Below are positions 48,261-60,800 of a stretch of DNA of 64,000 nucleotides, in pieces (position 1 is the stretch's first letter; each line of letters opens with the position of its first letter). The stretch spans positions 29,610,001-29,674,000 of the forward strand of contig CM069870.1 of NCBI GenBank assembly GCA_036172665.1. The letters run 5' to 3'. The notes below the pieces were generated by a model. The model ran no database searches. It was given only the letters and a program-made list of their open reading frames with translations, and was not told where the DNA came from. The position numbers were made by a program, and so were the translations under genes. The DNA comes from Prosopocoilus inquinatus. Its lineage: Eukaryota; Arthropoda; Insecta; Coleoptera; Lucanidae.

Positions 48261-49517
48261 TATTTACTTTTAGGTCGGAAAGTATTTATTTGAAGAGAAC
48301 AGTCATTGAAAGAACGTCGTGAGATGAATTCAAATTCGAAGAACAATAAACACCTAATACGTTTTTAAATTAGACGAGCAACATTTAAATAGCAAGAATT
48401 TCTACGACGGAACAACTCTTGAATCTTGCATGTTTGTGCAACTTGCCATTGAAATTAACATTGACTTGTATACGCTACATCAACATTAGTTTTTTTATTA
48501 TTATTATTATTAGCTGATAAAATTAACATTCAACGATTATTAGTGTTGACACTTATTGAAATTTGAAATTTGGGAAATAGTATAATAATGGATGCTTTCT
48601 TCATGTTCAAGGAAAGAAAACTGCATTATTTCTGTCGTTTCTATATGTGAGGACTGCTTTAAATGGTTAAAACTATTTATTTACAGCTTCAGTTACGTTA
48701 CAATTTTAACTCTAGTTTTAGTGGATTCACTAACAAGTGTAAGTTTTGCATGATATATTTGCGAACAAATTTTAAATTAAGGGATCCAGAGTTATGAAAT
48801 TTATTTGAACAAATCTAAAAATATTTTTAAATACACAATATGTATATTCGGTAATATTAAAGTACTGAGTTTTAATTTAATAAACAATACTAAATTAACA
48901 GTAAATTTGATTTTATTTAGTAATGAGCGTCGTAAATATCCGAAATCATGTTTAGATTTGAACTACATTTTTAATTTTTAAATTTAGTTTAATAAATTTC
49001 TCATGTATCTTAGCGAAAGTTGATTTTCCTTTTTGTTTTCTCTTCCTTTTATAATAGATTTAGTTAATATTCATCTCTTAATTAAATGCTCGTTTGCAAT
49101 GAATTGAGTTTTATTAAAGCAGTTTATGCCACAGTACGTGCTAGATATAATTAAACAAAAACGTTATTGTATGTTGTATTATAAATTGAACGCTCCAAAA
49201 GAAATAATTAAGCAATAATATTTTGAAGCCACTTTTGTTTTATCTTCATTTTATCAATAAAAAATCATTTCATTCAGTCTGGTAGGAATAAAATGAAAAT
49301 AATCTTCAGAAAATATCCAGGGAGAGGACTTATAAAGGTTTTCCGGTTTCATCATTTTATATTTAATGATGTCATAAGATGTTAAAACAAACTTCTTGTT
49401 TTTTTATGCAGTCGAAAAAACAAGGTGTCTGGATTTTTGACTACGAGTGTATTTGAGTTGGGAATTAATTTAGAAGTGAATCTCTAGCTTAGGCTTCATA
49501 TAATTTGGCACTTCATT

Positions 49518-49653
49518 CTAAGGCACCGTTTTTCCATTACAGTTTAATTTCAAGCTCTGTTTTATTCTTATGGAAACGATTGTCCTTACAATTGTCATCA
49601 TGGGAATAAAACGAAGTTTAAAGTTAAAGTATGATGGTAAACCCGAGCCTAAG
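49518..49653. repeat. Hairpin repeat with diverged arms
   Basis: CTAAGGCACCGTTTTTCCAT pairs loosely with the complement of ATGGTAAACCCGAGCCTAAG, and GTTTTATTCTTATGG pairs with CATGGGAATAAAAC. An old small MITE is likely. Confidence 0.6.
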
Positions 49654-49799
49654 AGTTTAATTAACTTACTGAATTAAATTTACCTGAGGAGGAAAGCAAA
49701 AGCCAATGCAGAGGCACATGCAAATGTCACTCATTCGGCTTGTTAAAAAATGAAAATCAGCTTTTATTACATTATCTTCGTGAGCGCTTAAATTTTTAA

Positions 49800-49990
49800 A
49801 GGCCAGTTCTACAAAGACGGTTTAAACCCAAGTTTAACTGAGCCAGGTTCAAAGTAAACAAATTCACTATAAAATCTTAAGGACATATGGCAATAAAAAC
49901 ATTCATAAATAAAATTTGATGCGATTTTGTTCACTTTGAACCTGGTTCAGTTGAGCGTCAGCTTAAACCTCCTTTGTATAACCGGCTCTA
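49800..49990. repeat. Hairpin MITE, about 190 bp
   Basis: GGCCAGTTCTACAAAGACGG at the left pairs with the complement of CCTCCTTTGTATAACCGGCTC at the right; GAGCCAGGTTCAAAGTAAAC pairs inward with GTTCACTTTGAACCTGGTTC. Arms are about 60 bp. Confidence 0.78.
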
Positions 49991-50844
49991 AATTAAAAAA
50001 ATTAAATCGAGAACATTTTTTTTATTGCCCAAAGTCGGCAATTTTAATTCCAATTTAATTATTAATTAATGAGAGTAATTTATTTATTCTTGCACGTACA
50101 ATATCATTAACTGATTTAATATGTCTTATTTACGTTGTAAACTATAAGCATTCGCTAAAATAAAATGAATGAATCTAAGAAAGGAAAATCTAACGTAATA
50201 GCGTACGTATATTAGTTATATGTATATACAAATTCACACTTATTCTGTTTCTCTTTAATTGTAATTATTGTTACTACGTTTTCGCATAATTCTTTTTTGT
50301 TATCATAATTACGTAAGCGTTCCTACACCTTCAGTCATCCTACAACACAATATTTTTATAACCTAAAAACAACTATAACGTTTACTTCTAACCAACATAG
50401 GCCAAGATATGATACGCTTTACTAGGTAAAAATATTACAGCACCTATTTATATAGAACGATATACAATAAATACTGAATAGAATAAACTTAGTCCTATGC
50501 ACAACCTAAATTTATAAATAAAATTTAATTGAAAAATAATTTTAATAACAGTATGTTTCGTCTTTGCTCTATTGTTCACCTCTGTGCAGACTACGTACTA
50601 CATTTATTGACATCAGTTTTTTTCTAATAAGATTTATAAAAAAAATAGATACTTGTTAATGAACTTCATTAAAAATATGAAACACCTTGCAGTTACACAG
50701 TTTAGGAGTTTTAGTATCAGTATAATAAACAGAAAGCCTTTTTATCGACTTAATTGATCACAAAGAAAACGCATATGGTCAGTATCAACAGGTTTGCTTA
50801 CAATAGAAAAGCTTGAGATTGTTTCAAGATTTGTTTTTAGATTA

Positions 50845-51885
50845 TTAGCAGTTACAGTTGGCAGCTTGTGGACCTTGGGGAGCGTCTGTCAAGCGAGTGC
50901 CTTTAGCTCCACCACTCATAAGCGTTGGATCTGTATCTAAACTGTCGGACATCTTGTCGCATATTATATCAACGAGGCGTTCGAACACAGCCTGGAAAGT
51001 CAAAAAATCAAAAAAAGTGCATAATAGCTCTAGAAGATTGAATCAGAATTTTAGTATTATTTATAATAAGAGATATGCAAAAAAGACAAAAAACATTTTT
51101 GCCTTATTCCAAGAAGTAAAAAAAATCTTCCATCTAGTCGAATCTCTATCTGGGGCCAAATTCACGAATCGAGGGAATACACTCGCAAGAGAACATGACG
51201 TCAAAATGATGTGGGCTCTCATACAAACCTATACAAATCTTAGGAGAAGTGCGTCATTTTGACGTCACGTTCTCTTGCGAATATGGTCTCTCGATTCGAA
51301 AATAAGGCTCCTGTAGACTTATGGACATTTTAACTGACTGCTTTAGAGTACTCTCAGAGTATTTGAAGGTATCACTCCAAAAACAAGACAAGTTCCACTT
51401 ATTTCCTGTAAAAGTCAGACAAACCCCTTTGCAATGGAATTCGTCATCGATGAAGTTAGAGCAGTAGATAATGAAGTATTGAATAAAGGCTTTTTGTCGT
51501 CAGTAATATGCGAGGAATATAAAACCTACTGTAAGTCTTACCTTTACGTTTATATTTTCTTTCGCACTAGTCTCGAAAAATTCAACTCCCAGTTGCTCAG
51601 CTAGTTGTTTTCCTCTTTCAAAACTGATAACTCGCTCATCTTCCATGTCGCATTTATTACCAACTAAGATGACTTGCGCATTGTCCCATGAATAAGTTTT
51701 AATTTGTGTTACCCTAAAATACAAAACATTAGCAAAATGTCCAAAGGCAAACTTAATATGTACTACCAATCCTGCACGCTATTAAATGATTCTTCGTTTG
51801 TTATGTCATACATTAAAATGAAACCCATTGCACCCCTGTAGTACGCAGTTGTGATTGTTCTGTATCGTTCTTGACCAGCTGTATC
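50845..51885 (-). CDS. Rab3: Rab3 exons 2-4
   Basis: Exon 51767-51885 starts [11 protein letters not shown] and ends mid-codon (TG|G, Trp). Exon 51542-51713 gives [20 protein letters not shown] and the SAK motif. Exon 50845-50991 gives [14 protein letters not shown] and the hypervariable end with CNC and stop TAA at 50845-50847. The 550 bp intron between the last two holds a hairpin MITE. Confidence 0.96.
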
Positions 51886-54800
51886 CTGTAATTCGTAATA
51901 GCTAATTTAAAAAATGGTTTTCAAAGTCCGAACAGCTAGTTGTGGCGATCGCTCGATCATAGTGATTAATAGAGTGAGCTTCTAATCTAAAGTATGGAAT
52001 AAAATTCGTAATTTCTTTATTTTCGACATTTAGAAAAAAAACGCTCGGATAGGTAAATTTTGTTTTTAAAAAGCACATATTTTCAAGTGAAAATCATTTC
52101 TTTAACTCTAAAACATTAACCATAAATTACAGTTACACGGTTACTAACCACTCGTACATTTCCCGAAAAATTTTTAATTAGGAAAAAAAATTATACAATC
52201 TTTTTAACAATTTTTTAATTGCAGATATTAATGTATGAATACTATGCAACTAAAAAAAATCCTACAAAAGTCATCAGCTATTTTTCAGCATCGCAAGTAA
52301 CACACACCGAGCAAGGTGTTCTGCACAAAATGCCCGACGGCAGTGGTTGCAATGAAGTGACGTCATTCTTCATTTTCTTGATGGACAGATATAACAAATT
52401 GTGCGCTTTTCAGGAGGATAACCGTTGTCGTTATCCCTTAGAGCAATTTTAATTATGACACTAATGAGAAGCTTTAGTGAGCGTTGTAATGTTGGTATAT
52501 GGAAACGCTTTTCTAGCCATGCCCGCGTAAGCTGTTCATGGCGAGTGTTTATAAAATTTTTTCTAGAGACTAATTTCTGTCTCATTCTTTTTAAATTGTG
52601 ATTATATATAATCCAAAAGTTTATACAGGCCATATTAACCATTCCGTAAAATAAGCAAAGCGGCCATCTTCGGGTTTTTCTGGAACAACAAATCATCTCG
52701 GGTTTTTTAGTTTCTTGACTTTCAACCGAGCCTTCATGCATTGTTGATAATACCAAAACGCTTCTATTTTTCTTAGTTTTGTAAGAGACCAATGTTTTAT
52801 CCTTATCGAAACAAAATATCGAATTTCCGACTTCTCTGTTTTTCAAATCAAGCATTTCAGGTGTTATCTCCCGTTTGTTTTGCTGCAAAGTAACTAGAAT
52901 TGTTAAATTGTAAGGAGGTCTCATGAGTTTATCCGCTAGGCTAACCGAAGTGAACCAGTTGTCCATTATGATGTTGCGGTTACTGCGGTAAAAATTTTCT
53001 GTTAATTTTTTGACATAATATTCTCCCAAAAGTTCACCGTCTGTACGTGTATGTTTTCCTAGATAAGAGTCAGCATTTAACATGTATTTTATACCAGCAT
53101 ATTTGGCGGGCTTATTCGGGATATACTTCCTGAAAGGGCACCGGCCTCGAAATGCCAATAATTGCTCATCGTTGGTTATATAACTACCAGGCTTATATGA
53201 CACGTTGCAGTTGAAAATAAATTCATCCCATTCTTCTCGTATGGGAACAAATTTATCTAAAATTCTTCGCTCACCTCACGTATTTTTATCATCAAATCTC
53301 AAATTCCATAAAAGAAAATAAAATCTTTCACAATTCATTGTTGCTCTGTAAACAGAACCGGACAATTTGGAGTCACATGTCTCTGCTGTGTAGGTGGTTG
53401 TCTTTTGTGCGCCTGCAAATATCAAAATTCCAACAAGAAAAGAATTTATTTCATCCCTGGTAGTAGAAGAATTAGTAGATTTAGCAACTTTGAAATTTTC
53501 CGATTTTATTCTTATTTGAGCATTGGTGTGCAACACAATTTTTTCAAACATAGAATCATTCACCAACATCGTAACGCATCTAATGGTGTTTTAGCATCTT
53601 TTGCTTGTTTGGAGGGCCCTTGAACAATATGCAGAATATTTCGTTTTGAAATACGTTTCCATGTATTAGAAACTGTACACTAACGGTGGCCGTTATTTTC
53701 TTTCAAACCGGGAGGCAAATTGACTTTTGTTGCTCAGACTCTAAAAGAATATCTGAGTTTTCTTGTTCTTCAGTTTCCTCGAAATTGTCTAACTCTCCTT
53801 GTTCATTATCTATTTCATTAAAATGTTGAATGTCAGTTTCAGTTTGCTGTCGTTCTTCTTGGTTGTCGATGTCCGGGATATCCAAAAGCACAGCCTCGAT
53901 TTGCATTGTAGGAGAATTTCTAGGTGCGCAAACGGAAGAATTTTTCCTAAATCTTTGCTTCTTCCGTGGACTATTTCGTTCAGAATCGGTACTTCCTTTC
54001 CTTTAGTATTCGGAGTGTATTAGTATCGCCCACAATAACTTGTACCGACTGCGAACACTCGCACTGTGCCTCTTCTCCTTCCTCTCAAAAACAATTAGAT
54101 GCATCGGAGTTGTAAAAGGAGTAAATAGTACATTTCCTGTAAAAAACATCTAATACTAAGTAGGCCCAATTCTTTTCCCTGCATTTTTCCTTCATTGCAG
54201 TCTCTATCCAACCACATCAAAAATGTATGAAAAAAATTTGAGATAAAAATTATTGAAAATGAAATGAAATAATAACTATTTCGCATTTCTGTGTATTCTG
54301 GGCACTTTATAAAAGGGATTTTCAGTGGAGAATGAAAATTCTTTTTCCAATACCTTTTATAAAATTTTGTTGCAAATCGTTTTTGATTGTAGTGAAAACC
54401 TCGAGCAGCCTCTGTACAACTGTTATTATGTAGCAAACCCGCTTCAATTTGTTATCCTACTGCAAATGTCCGGTCAAAAAGCGATCGTAGGATAACGCTG
54501 TTTTATCTATTTACCTTTTATGTTAACAACAAATATTAAAAATAGTAAAGGTGCAAACCAGGGTAACCAGGGCTAACACTTAGCTACAGAATGATTCCAC
54601 AGGTCTGAAGTATAATTGTCAATAAAACTAGTAAAAAGGTTTTTTGACTTTTCTGCTACATAATCTTTGGAAGAATAGACATTTTCGAGCATACAGTAAG
54701 TTTTGTGCCCCCTTAAGGTAGCTATTGAATAATTAAAATGTGAAAAACTAAACAATTATAGGTTTCAAACAACAAGTAGACAACATTACTTTTAAAAAAA

Positions 54801-57800
54801 TTGTTCAAAATACCATCCCCAATCTCTTGACTTACAAGTAATTATAAAGTTGGTATTGATTACGCAATAGCTAATTAATAAAGACTACTTTAATTATGTT
54901 TTGTAAGGAATGATGAAAACTGGACTAAGCGTATTATAAGCATATTAGCTTAACACGTCTTTAAATCATTTGCCTTTGGTTCCTAATCACCTTGTATATT
55001 TTCATGATTGTAATTCTAATTTTTAATTTACGTTTTAATACCCCTTAAATGTGCTTTTGATCGATAAGGAAATATTTTGCAGAAAAACAGTCAATGGAGT
55101 TTATGTGACATTTGGGCTAAATAGAATTAATTTTCTACTCGAAGATCATAATTCCACGTTAAAATCATCAGTAAAAGTGACGTTTTGGGTTTTGAATTCA
55201 TTACGTTGTTTACATTTATGACATAAATTACGCATTCTTTACGCGTAATTTACCGTAACGTAGAAAATAAGTTTTTACACGTAACTTCCCAACTCAGCTC
55301 TGGTGCAAACAATTATTTTAACAAATTTTTTAAAAACGTAATAATAAAACAAATAATTAAACGTTCAGATTGCCAGCAGTCACACACTGTGGCCAAGACA
55401 CGGCAAAAATCAAAATGTTAAAATGAAGGTAGGCGAAAAGAAACTTAATAAATATTAGATCAGGAGTTAATTTATTATTTATCGTAAAAAGAGGGTAAGT
55501 ATTTTTTGAAATTATCGAGTAAGTGCTAGACAAAGTGTCGTATTAATTTTTATGTCATTATACTCGCCATAAATTTATCGCAACATTATTAATTATATTT
55601 TCCTTCTGAAGTGAGTTTGTTCGAAACTGAACTATGTAATCAAATATGGAAGGTATGTTTAATTAATCGCTTCACCTATTATTATTTTTTTTTGTGTTTA
55701 ATAGTTTAGAAATAATCGTACAAATCATACAAATATTTTACACCGTTATATCTTTTTGATGAAACTTTTTGTTTAGTAATTCCGAATATCACCTGTTGGA
55801 GACCTATGCTTAAATGTTCAGACAACACTTTGTGTTTTCATAATAAAACTTAAAAACTTGCGCGTTTTTGCGCCACTCTGACTTTTTATTTATTATTTGT
55901 TGTAGGTCACCTCGTGGAATTTTCTCGACATGAAAATCATATTTTTCAAAAAATCAATGAAAAATGAATTTTTAAGAATTTAAACAAACTAGAAAATTTT
56001 AGTAATTGTGTCAAATTTAACAAAAGATAAAAATATGGAACATTTCTTTCAACAGAGGAGTCATAATTATAGAAGAAGAATTGATAAAAATGCTCCGATC
56101 AAACATGTGAGATAAATACATACACATTTAGGAATTGGAAGTTGCAGCAGTATTTTATCCTTTTCCTGCTACTTTCTATACGGAGTGTAAAATAAATTCT
56201 ATTATAGACTGAGGATAAAAGTCTGGAACACCCTAAATATTTGCTAAACTATTTTGTTTTTACAAGAACGCTCGAACTCGATTCCTACATTTCAGGTTAT
56301 TTATTTTCAGCAATCATTGGGGTACAATATAAATTTCTTTTTTCGTAATAAATCTCCATTTTCATTTTTATTTACCTAGTGTTTTAATAAATATTTAATT
56401 TTGAATGAAGTAAATTAAATAATTATAAAATTATGGCCCGTTCACTATTAAACAGTGAAACGATGCATTTTTGACATTGTTATTGACATTAACATTTTAA
56501 TCCAATATTTTTTAGTTACAGTGCACTTGCATTTATCTTTAATAATTTACTTTGGAGAGACAGTGAAAATTTTCTCACATTTCATGATAATGAGCGTTGA
56601 TGTGATAATCTGCATTCAAAATACTTCATCTATTTGTTTTGTTTCTTTATTAATACTTGAACATTTGTTCCATAAAGATTCTTGTGACTATAATTTTTTT
56701 GTAGTTGTACGTAGAAAAATGTGCCCGCTTGGAATTCGTAATAAAAATAGAGGTTTCCATTAAAAAAATAAAGTTGTTTTAGTACCCTAATGGTGCGCCA
56801 CTGTACAAATAAATGAACTGAAATATAGATTTATAATAATAACTTTTCTGTCCGAGCATTTTTGCAAAAAGAAAATATTTTCGGAAATATTTACTCTACC
56901 AGACTTTTTCTTCACATTTTATGTATTGTCTTATCGTTCCTAAAACGAAAAAGTACTTTTCGAATTTTTATATTTTTCATGTATATTTCAACGTAATATA
57001 ACTATTTTTAATGTAAAAGAAATTTAAATAATTTTGTCCAATTTTTTATTAGTAGTCAGCAACACTGTGCGTCAGTTTCCTGGCAAAAGAAGAGGTGATT
57101 TTGAAATTCTCTAGGAACATTATCTCTAATATCTTGAGCAATATCGACACTCTGTAGTTATTCTTTCTTTGAGGGTATCCAGATTTTTAAATGCGCCGTC
57201 CCGATTTACATATTGTTTTAAGTACCCCCAAAGGAAAGAATCAAGTGGGATTAGATCAGGAAACCGCGCCGGCCATTTCAAAGCTCTTCCAATCCATCTG
57301 TTAGGAAAAACTGTATTTAAGTATTATCTTACGGGAAATGCATAATGAAGGGGAGAGGGGGCACCGTCCTATAGCAACCAAATATTATTATTAGGAACGT
57401 CTGGATCTTCATCATTTGGAAATAATTGCAGAAGAGCAGGTGTTCGAAAAGAAGAAAACTTGTAGCGTTTTCCACTGGTACATTCCGTATGTCCGAATGT
57501 ACACTCTGCCCGAATTATACGTTCCACTGGGGTGATACACCTACCGAGAACTGCGCATTCCACTGAGACAATCTGCTCCTTAGCAGTGTACAACAGTGAG
57601 CACTTTTCTACACGAGCTATATGGGGCGGTGTAGAGAGTGCTAAACAAACATGGCGGAAAAATTGGTTCGCTCTGCTTGCGTGCACACCGTTGTAGATTC
57701 TGACATCATTTGTTCGCACACGGAGTGCACTAGAGTAAGTCTAGTGTAATTCAGAGGAAAACGCTATTAGACACATGTCACTATTTAGTGAACCATCAAA

Positions 57801-60800
57801 GAAATACGGACCTAAAATGTACCCTTTCACAATTGAAGCATTTAATTTCTGTGGATTTTCTGTATGGCTATCTACTGTCCAACGAGAATTTGCAGATGTC
57901 CAATATCTACAATTATGCTTATGTACATTCCTGTTTAAGAAAAAGGTGGTTTCCTCGGTAGAATCTATAAAATTCAATAAATCTGCTTGAGTGTGTAACT
58001 TTTCAGTCATGCTTTCGCTAAATTGAAGTTGATGATCACCGTCGTTTTCATTAAGTTTCTGCACTTGGATAATTTTGTAAGCATGGTACTTTTTGGTCTT
58101 TTTTAGAATTCTAAAAACAGTTTGCTGGATAATCCTTGATTAGTGGAGATATGTCGCGTGGATTTAAGAACATCTTCTTGTACCCCTAGTAAAACATGAA
58201 GCTCTGTTTCGTCATCAACTCTCGAACGTCCACCTCGTTGAAGTTCTCGTACATGTCAACGTTTCTGGAATTCCTTCATAGTTTTACTAACTCAAGACTG
58301 TGTTATAGGGGTTTCAGGGTATTTAGCACCAAAAAGACTGGGATCTCACATTATCACTGCATCTAATCATCATTAATATTTCAATCAGTTGTTTTTCGAT
58401 TAAATGACGAAACATGAATAAATTTTGTTTAAATGAAAAGAATGATAAGTTTTCTTTTACTTGTACTTTCAATCATTTTCGACAGATTTTTCTCAAAATG
58501 TTTCCCATAAAACATCATAAATTTTTAAGGTGGTTGGAGAGAGAATTCTAAGGTTGCTAGTTTTTTTAAAAAGAAGGTCGTTGTTGTTATTACTTGAAAA
58601 CAAATCACTGTCAAAAATTTATTTTTACTTGAAAATGTATGCATTTTAAATATAAAATTTAACTGTAGGAGTATTTTTTTCAAAACTCAAAAATAAAAAA
58701 ATTACGAATTTTATTCCATACTTTAGAAGCTCACTGTATGAGTAAGGTTCTTATATTATTTCTATTATAGCGAGCACAAGGCGAAATCCGCCATTGACTG
58801 TTGTATACGTAATTTGTACAATTTTGCTTATTAATTATATCATTTACACTACAACTCCATAAGCCGTGCTTATACCATATTTATGTATCAGGAAACTATG
58901 TGATTCTAAAATGTGATTATCCAAGAACGAAAGAGACAAGAAGCAATAAGAAAATTAAGAAATAATGTAAGTTATCCGCATATAGACAAAGCTGCTGAAT
59001 TTGGAAATGAATTATTAAAGAACACAGAGAAACAGGAACCGAAGTTTTTAATCTGAAAGTTTTCCTAGAATAATAACTTGGCCCGCAAAGTTTTAATTAA
59101 ATCCAGATAAAATTTTAACGAATAGATATTAAAGACAGATATACCCTCTCAATTATATTTAGAAATTTTAGAATTGAATAAAACAACACATGAAAAAGAT
59201 CTTAAATGTTTGTAATAATAATTGATTTTATTATCAACGTCAATAGTACATCATAACAAGAAATAGTATAATAGAGAAATACAAAAATTAAAGATTTTGT
59301 GGCATAATGAGAGAAAACAAGAATTTTTTAGACATGCATAATTTGCATAGAACAATACAATTAAGAAATAAGATTAAAGCTCAATTGACAATAACATAAA
59401 ATAATAATAGTAATATGTAATATGATTTTATAATTCTTCTTCGATTAAAAATTATTATCAGGTTTGTGAGTTAACTAACAAAACACGCTTATATTCTTTT
59501 TTGAAACTAAGTTTATTCAGACAAAAAACAATCTCTCAGATAGGGTTGATTTGTGAGTAGGTAAGAATAATTATGTATATCAGTCATTAAGAGAATTTTA
59601 TTGTATAAGTAAGGCGGTAATTTTTCTAAAATAAAATTATGACCTAAAGTAGGAAAATAAAGATTACGCTAATTTATCATAATTAAGTAATCCTAATTCA
59701 CTGAATTTGCAAGAAACACGCTCTCTTCTCCTTAAACCACATAAATTTAGATAACTATCTGAGTGTTAGTGTGTTCACACAATGAAAATTATAAAACACG
59801 TCGTATTCTTGAAAAACGGTTTGCTTTATTAGTTTTTTTTTTAATTTGAATTGATTTGTTAGTTGAACGGAGAAATAATTAGGTGAACTTTAAAATTCTT
59901 AAAATAAAGAATTGAACATTAAACATTCAGTATTTCTAAAACACTTTATAACAAAACTTTATTAGAGTTCTTTTACTCAGCTTGAATTGATATTCACGTG
60001 GATGAAGTGGTGACATTACACCGCCGGTCACCCGGTATGCTGATCGAACGATTGATAATTTTAACAACTTTTATACAACCATCTCCTTTAAACTTTCGTG
60101 AAACAGCCTTGATGCTTGCAATCGAAAATCACGTCGTACTCTTAATTCAGATGGATTTGATCTGCATATAAAAAAAAACAATGATCTGTAGATAGTAAAT
60201 ATTATTAATTATTAAATTAAAGGTATTAGCCCCTTAAAGTTTGCAACAAACAAGCTAGTAAATTGTGATTTTGTTAGAGTGTACCACTTTCATTTCAAAA
60301 GCACATAAAAATTTAAACTAAAAGAGATTCTGCTTGAAATTCAACGCTTCGTTTACTTCATAAATCTTCGGAAAAGTTTCTGCTCGTCTTGATGCCCTAA
60401 ATGTCATCATCTATATCCTCAAAAATTGCTCTTACCTTGAAAGCTTTACGTTAAATCTCTCTGAATTCGGCAGCAAATTACGATCTAGTACGTGATTATT
60501 TGCTATTCTCTCTAAATGCCAGGTGCCCTAGTAAGTAAAAGTAACCAACATTTTAAAGTAACTGAAACTGATTCTGTTATTTATTCTGACTAGGGTTAAA
60601 TTTTGTCAAATGCTCATTTCATAATAAAAATCCTTCTTTTTAAATAAATGAATTACACCGAAATCAGGATACTTATGCTAGTATTAGTACTTCATAAAAG
60701 TTTTGCAAAAAAAAATCCTTTTTAACGAATTAATTAACCTCTAAATTCACCAATTAAACATTTACTTACCCAAATTTGTAATTTAACACGTTTATCATGT

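Larger units (their letters stand above)
48261..50844 (-). other. Rab3 3' flank and probable 3' UTR
   Basis: AT-rich sequence downstream of the Rab3 stop, with two hairpin repeats annotated separately. Several complements of AATAAA exist; I cannot choose the one used. Confidence 0.35.
51972..58736. mobile_element. Composite bracketed by Tc-like inverted ends in Rab3 intron 1
   Basis: The left end GAGTGAGCTTCTAATCTAAAG and the complement of the right end (CAGTGAGCTTCTAAAGTATGG) are inverted repeats that continue for over 100 bp (both include GTATGGAATAAAATTCGTAAT). TA borders each side (51970-51971, 58737-58738). The IS630/Tc-like relic transposase at 57140-58320 is oriented as expected for the right end. 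Elements of this class are normally 1.3-2 kb, so about 4-5 kb of later insertions would have to lie inside; alternatively the two ends belong to different copies. Confidence 0.6.

Noticed and set aside
50858..51262. Plus-strand frame of 134 codons across Rab3 exon 4
   Set aside because: Its first third is the complement of the Rab3 last exon and the rest is intron; the minus-strand reading is the real gene.
56455..56763. 102-codon hydrophobic frame in Rab3 intron 1
   Set aside because: Amino-acid content reflects AT bias only; no start context or homologue that I can recognise.
57369..57719. Minus-strand 116-codon frame as a gene
   Set aside because: It runs from a MITE into the transposase relic and is a chance fusion of the two.
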